The notes under the pieces are model-generated. The model made no database searches. It was not told where the DNA came from and saw nothing but the letters and a program-made list of their open reading frames with translations. The position numbers and the translations under genes are program-made. From Calycina herbarum (lineage: Eukaryota > Ascomycota > Leotiomycetes > Helotiales > Pezizellaceae): 64,000 nt of DNA. The stretch lies in the NCBI GenBank assembly GCA_001414485.1, contig LLEY01000011.1, positions 124,001 through 188,000 of the forward strand, given 5' to 3'. Shown in pieces: positions 46,662-58,291 of this stretch (the first letter of the stretch is position 1; the number at the start of each line of letters is the position of its first letter).

Positions 46662-49400
46662 TAGCTAATTATCTTATTATAAGTTCCTTAGTTATTATAA
46701 ACGTTCTAAGGTTTTCGTAGTTAGATAAAATTATAACTAGGTATTTTACTAGCTATAAATAGATTCTCTAGTATTCTAAAGCTAATACTATAGTAAGTAA
46801 TTCTTTATTAAAGATGTTATAGTTTTATTATACTAGGTTAAATGTTTTAGAATAATATATAATAGATATAAGTTTTCCTTTATTATTTAGTTATAAGTAA
46901 ATTATATCTACTACTATATCTAAAGCGTCTATTTCAATTATACTAGATTTGTTTATATTAAAATTATATAGAATAGGTTTTTCTATAAACTTTATTTTAA
47001 GTTTCTAAAAAGTATTCTCTACTTATTTATTCTATATAAACTTAATAGCCTTCTTAACTAGTACTAATATTAGTTTAGTAATCTTTATATAGTCTTATAT
47101 AAATAGATAGTAAAAGTTTATAAATCTAAGAAAGGACTATATATCTTTTATATTCTCTAGTAATTTCTAGTTTAAGATATCTTAGATCTTTACTAGATTT
47201 ATTTCTATTTTTTCTAAACTAAATACCTATCTTAGGAAAAGTGTTTAAGTTACTTTAAACTTATATTTTAAGAGTTTTAACTAAGAGTTTACTTTTATAA
47301 GTTGTTATAAAACTTCTTTAATATATTCCTTATATTCTTTTTCTTTTTTTAAGAAGATTAATATATTATCTAGGTAATAGATTACTATTATTCTTAGAAG
47401 ATCTCTTAAAATATTATTATTTTATCTCTAATATATAGCTAGTATATTATAGAGTTTAAATAGTATAACTATATATTTATAAAAGCTTAATAGTAAGGTA
47501 AATACTATCTTCTATTCGTCTCTAACTTTTATTTATATAAGTCTATAGACGTTTTATTAATCTAGTTTTATAAATTATACTACCTTGCCTAACTTGTCTT
47601 ATAAGTACTAGCTAGGTAGTAGTAGATAAGCGTTCTTAACTATAGTATAATTTACTTCTTAATAATTAATATATACTCTTCTATCTAGGTCGTCTTTCTT
47701 CTTAATAATAAGTATATTTAAGGTAATTAGTAACTTAGATTTTCTAATATATTCCTTCTTAATACCTTCTTTTATATAACTTTCTATTCTCTATAAGCTT
47801 TTCTAGTTATATAACTAAAGCTTCTACTTTAAAAGATAATAACCCTCTTTTAATTTAATCTTATAATCTTATAAGCGATGTTCTAGTAAGGCTTATAAGT
47901 CTTCTAGGTTTTTAAACAAAGTTTTAAATTCTCTATACTATATAGGTATTTTATTATCAGCTTTCTTACTAATCTGTGAAGAACCCTAGGTAAGGTGTTC
48001 TAGTGTCTTAGAAGAGGTAGCGCTAACCTTGTTCTAGTCTTATAGTTATAATTACAATCCTATATAATTATATTAACTAAAGGTTATTATTTAGGCCTTC
48101 TAATTAATATCTAGATTATGTTCTTAAATCTATAGTATACTAAGTATTACTTCCTTACTTTCTATTTTAATAATATCGAATTATATATTTAAATAGTACC
48201 TTTTAATATTAACCTTTATTAGAATAGTTTACTAATTAATAATCCTATCTTAGTAGACAACGTCTATTCTGTCGACTATCTCTAGGTAGTATAGTTTCAT
48301 ATTCTTAATTAGAACGTTTAGCTTTTTTAAAGCTATTAGAGAGAGGAAATTACCTGTTACTCTAAAATTAATTATAACTCGAAGTTCCTTTTCCTTAATT
48401 TTCGTAGTTATAACTAACTAACTTTCTCTAGAGGTAGCGTTTAGCTCTCTAATTATTAGTTAGTAAAGCTCCCTCTATACTAACTCTGTTTCTTAGTCTA
48501 TATTATATTCGTTCGTCTCTTAGAAGATTATACTAAATAACTTTCTACTTCTCGATTCTTAAAATATTACCTCGACTTTTCTAACTAAAGCGACCATAGT
48601 ATACTAGCCTCCTATTTCTAGTATAGCTTCCTTGTCGTCAGGTAGCGTGCCTAAGAAACTGGGTTTTAGACGTCTTATAAAGTTATTAGAACCCTGTTAT
48701 TACTATAAGCTGGTTTTTTCCTAAAGATCTATAACTATCTAAATATCTCTTATTTCAAGCGAACTAGATAGCTTACTAAATACTGCTTATTCTAGTCTAG
48801 GTTCTTTAAATTCGATGATTTCCCTTCTAGTAATAAGGCTTACTAGTGTTATTCTGTCCCGTTTATTCTAAACTATTTTATAGGTAGTTAATATAGTAGA
48901 GTTAATTCCTTAAGTAGAATATAGGCTTTATAAATTAGGTTTCTAGTTTTCTATATATATCTATCTATTCCCTCTTTTAAAAGTTCTAATAAATACCTAT
49001 GTCTCGTCTTATTTAGGCTTATATATTCTTAGATTCACTTCTAATAAATCAGATTCTAATTCTAATAACTCTAATAAACTTATTAATAGTAGTAACTTAT
49101 ATTCTACTTAAAGAGGTAATCTGTATTCTATTTCTAATCGTATATTATAATATTTTTTAAGAAGTAGATCTCTACTATTATTAGTGTCTTATACCTTACT
49201 ATCTAGGAACTCGATTTCTTTACCTAGTTACAGATATACAGCGCCTGCTAATATATCTGAGACATCTATTATAATCTACGTACTATATCCTCTAGCCTCG
49301 AGTTCTTCGTCTGTAAGTTTAACTCTTTCTAGTAAAGCTACTTCTTTTTAGATAGTAGCGTTAGCTTATTTCCCTTTAGAGTCTTTCTTCTTACTATACT
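46662..49400 (-). pseudogene. pol: Chromovirus C, RNase H, RT and protease part of pol
   Basis: Continuation of C on the minus strand. RNase H is at about 46680-47050 and RT at about 47100-47900. The RT motif near 47385-47400 reads YLDN in place of YLDD. Protease/linker sequence runs to about 49200. Similarity to D (36650-39400) is clear throughout. Confidence 0.8.
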
Positions 49401-50271
49401 TATTTGCTCTATAGCTAGAAAGGCTATAGTTATAACATAAGTTCTACTTGCGACGACGATCTCGCTCTTTCTAGGAAAGCCCTTTTCTTAGTAGGTCTCT
49501 ATCTTAAGTTCCTTTTCCTTAGACCTAACGCTTCTAGGTAGCGTCAACTTCTATAGAATCTCTATAGTCTCTTTTTCTACCTTTTCCTTAATATCGATGT
49601 CTATAACTACCCCTTTTCTCTAGACTCTGCTTATAATTCCGATTATCGATCTTAATTACATCGTTAGTTAACTTATTAAGTATATCTAGGAAGTTATCCC
49701 TAGCTAATTTATCCTTAACACTGTCCTTTAATCCTCTATAGTACTACTTATATAAGGCTTTATCGTTCTAGCTAAGACGTGTAGAGTATTACTAGAATAT
49801 TAATATATATTTAGCCGCTGACTCTTTTTATCAGAGGCTATATAAAGCTTATACCGCTTTCTTCTTCAAATCTATATCTATAAATACCTGATTAATTCCT
49901 TTCTTAAATCTAGCAACGGTTAAAAATAATCCTTAAGTACTTTTACTTATAAGGTTTAATACTTTTCCGTTTAAAGTTTTATTCTTCTAAAAATCCTCTA
50001 AATATAGCTCTATCCAGTTATATACTACTCTCTTAAGACAGGTAGTAAGCTATATAACTTAATTAGTTTTATAAGTAAACTATGCCGAATGAAAGTTTAA
50101 GTATATTAAAGCTTTTATAATAAACTTAGTAAGTTTTTCTAAGGAGCTGTTAAATGTCTTTAGTACTAGTAATTTCACTTCCTCTCTAAGAGTAGTAACT
50201 GATACTACTAGTATTATTAGCGCTAGAGGTAGTATAGGAGTTAAACCCGAAGATAGCGTAGTTTTCGACAT
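49400..50271 (-). pseudogene. gag: gag of chromovirus C
   Basis: It starts at ATG 50271 (MSKTTLSSGLTPILPLAL), with 63 codons open. The knuckle region lies near 49450-49410. It belongs to the gag subtype of D and W (KFIIKALIYLNF versus KFLIKASLYLNF). RIP stops follow. Confidence 0.8.
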
Positions 50272-50306
50272 CGTATCGTCTATACTTCTAAGCTAGGTGC
50301 TCAAAG

Positions 50307-50754
50307 TATAATAAAACTTAAATAAACTAAACAAAGATAACTAAGTCTTAAAGATTAGTATATAGGTAAGAAGTATAGATACGATAGATCTGTTTACTTA
50401 GAAGTGAACTTATTACTTATATCAAAGATATTAAACAAGATAATAAGATTAATAACTAAAGTTAAGCACTAAGCTCCTATCTAGGTAGCAGACGTGCTAG
50501 TATATATAGAACCCTTCGTACTACCTAGATCCCTATACAAGCCTAGATCCCTAGATCCCTTTAGATCCCTTATAGGATCTAACAGGATCTATCACGTGAC
50601 CTCTAACAGTTATCTAACAGTAAGATCCTAGAATACCTAAATACCTTTATATTACTAATTCCCTTCTATACTACCTTCTATTTCCTAGATATCGTACCTT
50701 GTCTTATTAGAGCGTAGTCTGAACTACTTACTACGTATAACGTGATTCGTAACA
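50307..50754 (-). repeat. 5' LTR of chromovirus C (U3 type 1)
   Basis: 448 bp, equal to 31643-32090, followed by CTCTT (50755-50759). Confidence 0.93.
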
Positions 50755-50759
50755 CTCTT

Positions 50760-53360
50760 CTTATTCTTATACTATAGAAAGAATCTTACTCTTTCCTTAT
50801 TAATATATACTACCTTATATACTAATCTATATTCTACGATTCCTATAGTCTTAGGAATTCCTCTTATAAATTATTTTAGTAATTATCTCTAATTATATTA
50901 GATCTATTTATAACTAGTTTCTAAAATAGCTTCTATAGACTATAGTTCTCCTATATATAGATAATCTAAAGTAGTTTTAAGTATACTTATTTCTAGTTTT
51001 ATATATTAAACCTTAAATATATAGTCTCTTGAATTCTTCTTCTTAACTACTTAAATCTAAGACTAAGAAAAGAATACCACTCCTTCTTTATTAGATAAAG
51101 CTATCTTATATATCTAATAATATTCTACTATTCTAGTAGGTTCTAGTACAATTCCTTTAAATCGTTTCTATAATAACTAGTCTATAGTTAGGCTTAGTTT
51201 ATATCGTATCTATTATACTATTATTTCCTATACTGTTTTTATAAACTATAGTTCTTCTACTAATAAATAGTAAAATTCTTCTAGTTCTGTTTTAGCCTAT
51301 CTAGTTATATTAAGCTCTCTTCGCTCCTAGAATAGTATACTAAACAGCTGCTATAAGTTATATTTTCTAAATAGTAGTTAATTATTTCTAATTAATATAA
51401 CTATAATATATTATTCGAATTCTTTTAATATAATATCTATAAGTAGTATTCTAAGAAAAAGGGTTTTAATCTATCTCTTAAATCTTATTAGGACTTACTA
51501 TATCTATATACTAATTTTATCTAAAATATTATATATCCTCTATACTATAATAGCACGAAACGGATACTACTACAAAAGAGGTATATAGAAGTACGTTCGA
51601 TAGAATAACATATCCGAATACTAGGCTCTGATACGAAGGAAAAGACTAAATTAGTCTTTCCCGATAGAGAGAAGGCAGCTATTTATAAGAGGTTCGGACA
51701 ATAGTAAGTCCGGAAGCTATCTAGCTTTTCTAAAACCTGAAATAATATCTATATCGTATTCTATTCAGCACGTAGACTCGGCAATTCCAATTCCGATTAT
51801 TTCTAATAGTTCTATCATATATACGTCTTCTACTTTAAAGTAGCTAGGTTTTTTAATTAGTTATTATTCATATTCTAGTTCTTTTCTCTTAATAGTTTCT
51901 TACCTAGTAATTAGACTAACTAGAGTTATTATTTTAGAGTTATTTTATATAACTATATATATTATTAAGATAGTTAGATTAACTTCTTATATAGTATAAG
52001 AACTCTAGAAGTCTAGCTTCTAGTTATTAATATATACTTATCGATTTCCTTATTTAAAGGTTCTAAGAAAGGCCTAAGTTTCTCTAACTTTAGAGTTTTT
52101 ATTTCTAACTTCTCTCTCTAAGCTAGAAGATAAGTCTAATATTTCTAATAAACTAGTTAATAGTAGTAATTTATATTTTATTCAAAGATGTTACTTAAAT
52201 ACCTCTACTAATTATATATTATAATTTTCTTCTAAAAGTAGATCTCTATTATTATTAGTATCTTATATACTACTAAATTCTTCGCTGTTTTTAATCTAAG
52301 TTCTATATTCTTATACTTTAAGTTCCTCGTCTATAAGTTTAATATAATCAGTTAAGACTACTTATTATTAAATAGTAGTATTAATTTATTTCTTTCTCTT
52401 AGAGTCTTTCTTCTTACTATACTTATTTACTCTATAACTAGGAAGACTATAGTTATAATATAAGTTTTACTTATATTAACGATTTCGCTCTTCTTAGAAA
52501 AGTCTTCCTTTCTTTAGAAAGGTTTTCTTTTATATAGCGTTTACCTTCTTACTATATTTAGTATAAGAGTGCTTCTACTTTCCTAATCTCTTACTCTTTT
52601 CTCTATATCTAGAGTTACTCTTTCTAAATTTATATAAGCGGTTATCTAACTAAATAACTTTCTTAATTATACTTATAATAGTTAAGAATTATATATTCTA
52701 TTTAGCTATTTCCTTATAAATATATACCTTTAGTCTTCTATAAAAGAGTTTTATAAAAGTAATAGTATTCTATTCTAACTTTATTCTATATCGTTGAAGT
52801 TTATTAGTATAATCTATTACTAATCTAGTCTAGTATAATTCTAAAAGCTTATATATAGCTGTTTAGATCGCGTCGAAGTCTCTAAAGACTTTTCTAATAG
52901 TTGTCTTAAATCCTCTCTAAGATTTAAATATAATCTTAGTTAATTCTATCTTTCTATCTTTATTCTTATTTTTAAAGAAGTCTTTTAAATATAGCTAAGC
53001 CTATTCTAATACTAATCTCTTAAGGTAGAAGATAGCGAAGATAGTTTATAAATTATAATTACCTTTAAATTTATTAGAGTTAAAGTTGAAGTAGATGTTT
53101 ATTTAGAGAAGGAATAAGTCGAGTTCCTTTCGCTTCCTATAATACGTGTCTAATATCTTAACTTTAATAGACTTAAGTGCTTCGATCTTATAAAGCTCGG
53201 AGGCGTCTAGTATACTAACATTGTCGTTGTTCCTAGTTAACTATATACTAGTAGGTATTCTTCTAGTAGTGCTTCTAGATATTCCTACGACGTTAACTCG
53301 ACTAGTATTTAGGCTAGCTACTGTAGAGGTTGCTAAGGCTATAGTAACTGAACTTCTAAG
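50760..53360 (-). pseudogene. gag: Chromovirus B, protease region and gag
   Basis: In minus order, gag runs from about 53360 to 52450. It has ILDASELYKIEALKSIK and RKELDLFLL like element A, and the knuckle is degraded to YYNYSLPSYRVNKY near 52450. The protease/linker continues to 50760, where C interrupts. This gag is nearly the same subtype as A. The stretch 51550-51790 is less decayed and GC-richer. Confidence 0.78.
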
Positions 53361-53373
53361 CAGGTACTTAAAG

Positions 53374-53829
53374 TATAATAAAACTTAAACAAACTAAATA
53401 AAGATGACTAAGTCTTAAAGGTTAGTATATAGGTAAGAAGTATAGATACGCTAGGTTATTTACTTAGAAGTAAACTCGTTACTTATATTAAAGATATTAA
53501 ATAAGATAATAAGATTAATAACTAAAGTTAAGTACGAAGCTCCTATCTAATAGCAGACGTACTAGTCTTATATAGAACCTTCGTTTATATTAGAGTCCTG
53601 CTTAGTAGGAGTCTCGAAGATAGAGTCTAACTCTATTTCTAGGGCTTCTTAAAACTAGACTCTATTACCTAACTGCTCCTAACTGAGTTACGTAATATAA
53701 CTATAATAAGATCTCTAGAATTATATATCTATTTAATCCTTTCTTCCTTTCCAGGTTATAATAGTATTTGTTCTATTAGAGCGCCGCCTAGACTTTATTC
53801 ATTTACGTGCTAGCACGTGATTCGTAATA
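53374..53829 (-). repeat. 5' LTR of chromovirus B (U3 type 2)
   Basis: 456 bp, partner of 20530-20985, followed by GTATA (53830-53834). It retains CGTGCTAGCACG near its outer end, the decayed form of the E-box palindrome of D. Confidence 0.93.
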
Positions 53830-54700
53830 GTATACTACTTAGACATACTTGTAACGCTCGTAGATATAAGGTAGTATACGTTAAGAAGATATCGGATTAG
53901 AACCTTAAAAAACGAACTACTTATAGTAAGAAATAGTAGTATAAGGACTTACGATATTAGATATAAGTTATCTTCTTTAACAAAGCTTATATTAACCTAA
54001 CTTTATTTATATAAGAGCGCTACCTATAAGAAGAAGGTATAAGATACGATCCTAAGAATATATAAGAGAGAGAGGTAAAGTAGAGAGTAAGTATATATAT
54101 AGTAGGATAGTATAACTAGTATAGAAAGGTAGAGAAGCTTAAGTTCTATAATAATAAAAATAATAATATTATTTAACCTAAAAGGCCTTATAAGCTTACT
54201 AGGAAGAAGAACGAGCTAGAAAACGAGTTCTATCTTCGCTTATTAGAGTAGGAAGTAGATATCGGTTATCTTAAAGAGCTATATCTTAAAGGTAATATAA
54301 TAACCTAGAAGTACTATTATAAGCGCCTTCTACCTATATATGTTAAGGTAATTCAGGAATTATAGATTAAAGAAGAAGAGTTCTATATAGGATAGCTATT
54401 TTAAGAGAATAGAGACTACTCTTATAGTATATAGAAAGATTAAGGATAAGAACTAGATTACTAATATAATCTACTCTCTAGACTTTCTGGATTATAATCT
54501 CTAGGAGTTACTTTAGAATATTATAAAGTAAAGGGTTTACTAGAGGAATATTAGTAGTATTCCGGAGTTAAAGAAGGCTTTATAAGAGGAGTAGAGCAAG
54601 ATTATACTTAAGCAAGTTAGAAGAAGGATATTAGATATGCCTAGGAGATATAAGCTATTAGCACGAATAGGTAGAAAGCTAATTAAGAGTGCTTTGTAGT
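53830..54700 (+). pseudogene. Tc1 transposase, C-terminal half (interrupted)
   Basis: After the duplicated GTATA (53830-53834) the frame continues with KRPYKLTRKKN (about 54180), KYYYKRLLPIYVKVIQEL (about 54310-54365), a decayed remnant of the PDLNPIE region, and the typical C-terminus SSIPELKKAL, RRRILDMPRR, KLIKSAL (54550-54695). Stops are mainly TAG/TAA at Gln/Trp positions. The enzyme would be a DDE integrase acting at TA sites; this copy is inactive. Confidence 0.82.
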
Positions 54701-54729
54701 AGTAAAATGTAATTTAGTACTTTCCCTTC

Positions 54730-56885
54730 TTATTTTGGTGGTCCGTGCTGTCTCACGATTTCTGACACCCCCTGGTGCTCCGCCCTCCCCTCAGCACCCC
54801 TAACAACCTCAACCAACGCCCTCCCCAAGATCCCCTCCACAAACCCCTTCGGCCCCCCTTGTCCCAGTCCACCTTGCATCCCACTCCCATCTTCCTCCCC
54901 CTCATCGCCCATCCCCCTAACAAGACAGAAAATCGAATTCTCTAAACTAGTTCTCGCGCTCTTAATACGTCGACTCAACACGAAATCCTCAATCAAACCC
55001 GAGACTTGAGGGTCATTAGAGGAAATATTAGGATTGTTATGGTCAAGAATAGGGATCCCCAACATGCTGGCTGCTTTATTAGGTATCCTACTCGGAGACA
55101 TGGTCGTGATGGAGTTTGCCCTTTGGTTGTGGGGATTCGGTGTGCTAGGGGGTGGGGAGAGGGGACTGATTTGGTTGTTGAGGATATAAGCTAGTATGTA
55201 CGCATACAGTGCTTGAATCATAGAAGTCGGAGCCTGGGGGAAGATCCTCTGTAAAGGGTCGAGGTCGAGGTGTGTGCTGATTGCTTGTTTAGGCGGTCCT
55301 AATCTAAATGTGTCGGGGGATGGAGTTCTAGAGTTAAATGCTGAGCGTGTGAGATTCGAGAGACTGAGTGTCATCCTCCGGGAGGGAAAGGATTTGAGCG
55401 GGCTCAAGGGTCGATCGTGCTGTAAAGGTGTTGGGTGGAGGAATTCGTTGTGAGCCTGCGGTGTGCATGTGTAGATCTGTGTTCGGACGGAGTAGATGTG
55501 GTATCGGTAGTCGATAAAAGTACTGAACGGAAAGTATCGAATGAGATCCTCGATGATGGAAATTGCACAACCATACAAGTTTGATTTCTTGTCTCGTATG
55601 ATATCTAGTGGGAAATTGTTTGCCTCTGTGGTGTGGAATTGATTCATCGATGGTTTCAAGCCGTGGGATGATTGAGGTAGTTGTCGAATATAGTCTTTTG
55701 CTTTTGGTGGTGGTGTGGGAGGTTCTTCGTGGAAACTGACGCTCGAAGGAAGAGATTCCGTGTCAAAGACTGGTAATGGGGCATAGCTGTCGTATGCTGT
55801 AAAAGGGCTTCGGTCGTGAGCAGTCACACAATTGGTTGAGTCTTCACTTTTTGTCTTCCAGAGGAGGGTTGGTCGAGTTCCGGTAAGAGATGAGGATCTG
55901 GGGGGTATTTTGAAGGCAGGGTTGGTAAACGTCGTTGAGGTATTCGTACTCAATCGCACGGAAGGGGGCACCGCTTCAGCGAACTATACTAGTTAGCACG
56001 AGTTTACGACATAGAATTGAATACTTACAGAATCGTTATCATCGTCAACCCTATGAGCTGAGCCAAGCCAGCCTTCAACTATGGATTTTGGAGGCATGCT
56101 TTGGGCCAAAATATCTGGAAGACACAAGGAATCAAGATTGGTCATTGCGTCGAAAGGTGTCTTCCGACCGTCTGGTTCTTTAACATCTATCTGCTCGCCT
56201 AAGCATTGGAAAGACAGCTCTGAGCTATGATATGATGCCGGTTCCTTCCCTGTTGTTGAGCTGCAAAAGGATTGATTTGGAGATACCTTGGTAGAATCCT
56301 GGCGGTGATATCAGTACAGGATCACTCACAAGGTGAAGGGAAAGTGAAATAACATACCATGGGATAGTTTCTATCGTTAGGATGTGGTGACGTTTCAGTA
56401 TTTGGACTGGAGCATCCAGCAAGCCACTCTTCTTCAGAGAGACACGAATTGGTGGGAGAAAGAGTGTGGGGAAATTCCGTGGTAAAGTAAGCTGGACTCG
56501 GAATAGGGGAGCCCGCGTCGGTGTAAACTGGTATGTCGCGACGTTCTGGATGGATTGATAATGGTAAACGAGGAAAATAGCGACCTCTTCGTGACAGCTT
56601 CTTGGATCTTGGTGATTTTTGTGATTTCTTCGGGGACTCCCCTTGACCTCCAAAAGTTAACCGACTGATGGTGGTGACTGGAGACTGGAGTTCTTCCGCT
56701 TGCTGAGGCTGAGGCTGAGGATTGTATACTTGTGTATCCAACGAGGTGGTGGACAATGTCAAAGGACGAAGAGCCTTCATACCAAAAACCCTGGTGGTGA
56801 CTGGAGTTTTGACGGAAAGGCAGCTGGAAACCCTTCTAGCTGCACGAACCACGCTATTATTATGTACCTCTGACGACTGCTGCAT
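54730..56885 (-). CDS. Conserved-type fungal protein of unknown function, three exons
   Basis: Exons 56885-56358, 56298-56029 and 55983-54730 join in phase 0 to 683 residues. Intron 1 (59 bp) runs GTATGT to CAG. Intron 2 (45 bp) runs GTAAGT with GCTAAC to TAG. I chose ATG 56885 (MQQSSEVHNN); an in-frame ATG at 57053 would add 56 residues that look like leader. The protein is Ser/Pro-rich and mostly disordered, with a basic stretch (KKSQKSPRSKKLSRRGR). Its more ordered segments are ISIIEDLIRYFPFSTFIDYR and, before the end, LQRIFPQAPTSMIQALYAYI and ISSNDPQVSGLIEDFVLSRR. The C-terminal part is Gly-rich. No domain is recognised. Base composition is normal with no RIP. The last codons (QHGPPK-stop) abut or enter the Tc1 right end, so the native C-terminus may have been altered. 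Confidence 0.8.
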
Positions 56886-57780
56886 GGTTGAGGGTGCGTG
56901 AGTAACTGCGGAAATGTGACAAGAAAAGTTCTGGGGAGCCTGCCGTGCTGTTATAGACGAGGCTTCATGATATATGCGTGGCGTACGCAAGTTTGGCGAA
57001 CCCCAGCTTTGGTCAATACGTCCAAGACGACAATTGCAATTTCTTGGATCCATGAACAGCTTCTTTTGAAAACGAGATCGATCTTCTTTTTTTAGATGAA
57101 GCGTGATTTGATGGGTAATGTGAAGATGGAAAATGAATATGGTGATCGGAATTGAAGATGGAGATTTGAACAGAAACGGAAAGGAAGTCGAGCCAAGTAA
57201 GCAAGATCTCGATGAGAGTCATCATGATGCACGATACTGGAACACTCTGCCCCCTTGCAGATGATATATGGACGACGATCCAGCGGATCAATAGTTGGCT
57301 CAATTGTCTTTGTTTTTCCCTCGAGCCAACCTGGTCGACCGAACTTGTGGGGAAAAAAGAAAGTTTCGTGGCGTAGAGAGACTTGAGCTCCATCGAATGA
57401 AGTGAAGGAACGAGAAGAGGGGTAGCAAGCCAGTGACCTGTCAAGTCATACGAGATGCCAGCCCCAAGGGAAAAGATAGGGAAAATAGGAAAGTCTCGGA
57501 CTCTTTCCACGTATCCAGAGACGAAGAGGAGAGGTGGAAGCAGACCTAGCAACGCCTCTTCAGCTGGACAAGAAACCCGAAGCGCCACTCGTTGTTTACA
57601 GTGTCGCGGGCAAGTTCGGCAAGATCCATGGATCTGGGTAGTCGACGGCACTGTAAACAATGAGGTTGTCATGGATTTATATCGATCTTCACAAGGCATT
57701 GTATTGAGGCTGCATATTTGAAGATGTTGGTGTTATTGTTGGTGTTGTTGAAAGAAACCTGGAAGGAAATAATGTCCGCC
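56886..57780. other. 5' region of the three-exon gene
   Basis: Normal-composition DNA upstream of the minus-strand gene, with CT/GA-rich tracts such as the plus-strand GAAAACGAGATCGATC near 57070 and AAGAAAGTTTCG near 57358. It likely holds the leader and promoter. A 228-codon minus-strand open frame (57699-57013) lacks any recognisable domain and overlaps the putative leader; I do not call it a gene. Confidence 0.5.
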
Positions 57781-58173
57781 CCAGGGGTGTACCGTACCAC
57801 GCGGGTGACAGAACTCTTGGCATACTACAACCAGCTCTCTTTTTTATAAATATAGTTATAACATATGTAATTTATATAGTAAAAATCCGAATTAAATCTA
57901 GATCTCGTAGTTATATAATTCTCTTTACTAGTTTAGATACTAATAAAGTAAAAGATCTCTAAAAGACTTTTTAATAGAGATATCTAGCTAAAGTAAATTA
58001 TTATTTAAAATACTAAATTAGCTAAAAACAAGGCTAAAAAGATTTTAAAAAAAGTCTAGCTATAGCTCTAAATCTACTTTATACTTTTTAACTATATTTA
58101 GATATTATTATTAAAATAAATTAAAATAAATTAAAATATAAAAAAAGTAAAAGAAAAGATTCTAATTTTAATA
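57781..58173. other. AT-rich flank of pogo element F
   Basis: Composition changes sharply at about 57840 from normal to extremely AT-rich. There are A/T runs and short repeats (AAATAAATTAAAAT) but no gene. Confidence 0.5.
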
Positions 58174-58179
58174 ACGTGG

Positions 58180-58233
58180 TTTATTATCGAGTCGCCTATA
58201 TTATCGAGTCGCTTATATTATCGAGTCGACTAC
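58180..58233 (+). repeat. Three iterated TTATCGAGTCG motifs at the left end of pogo F
   Basis: TTATCGAGTCG occurs three times at roughly 18-bp spacing just inside the left end. A decayed form, TTACCGAGTARCGTA, occurs twice at the end of G (59975-60005). Such terminal iterated motifs are candidates for transposase-binding sites. Confidence 0.75.
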
Positions 58234-58291
58234 TTTTCTCTATATTCTACTCTACTAACTTTAACACGCGTTTTCTTAACTACTATAAATA

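Larger units (their letters stand above)
31643..50754 (-). mobile_element. Chromovirus C (Ty3/gypsy), complete but split by D and E
   Basis: LTRs of exactly 448 bp lie at 31643-32090 (3') and 50307-50754 (5'), flanked by CTCTT at 31638-31642 and 50755-50759. Without D and E it is 6740 bp: 31643-34134, 41001-41155 and 46662-50754. It is inserted in pol of B. RIP-inactivated. Confidence 0.94.
20530..53829 (-). mobile_element. Chromovirus B (Ty3/gypsy), complete but split by A and C
   Basis: LTRs of 456 bp each lie at 20530-20985 (3') and 53374-53829 (5'), flanked by GTATA at 20525-20529 and 53830-53834. Removing elements A and C leaves 7157 bp: 20530-21906, 28933-31642 and 50760-53829. The order on the minus strand is 5' LTR, gag (about 53360-52450), pol, then a purine-rich tract beside the 3' LTR (plus-strand CTATCCTCTTCTTAG after 20985). 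It is inserted in the Tc1 element. The whole element is RIP-inactivated. Confidence 0.92.
20211..54746 (+). mobile_element. Tc1/mariner-like transposon, split by chromovirus B
   Basis: The two halves, about 20211-20529 and 53835-54746, join into about 1.23 kb once the 33.3-kb insertion and one copy of GTATA are removed, a normal size for a fungal Tc1 element. The joined reading frame is a Tc1 transposase. The ends are tentative: GCACTACTACTAAAA at 20210 resembles, with a one-base gap and RIP-type changes, the inverted GCACGGACCACCAAAA ending at 54748. A flanking TA duplication was not seen, so the boundaries may be off by tens of bases. Confidence 0.6.

Noticed and set aside
57013..57699. 228-codon minus-strand open frame upstream of the three-exon gene.
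   Set aside because: No domain, unusual composition, and it overlaps the probable leader of the downstream gene. Normal-GC DNA often holds frames of this size by chance.
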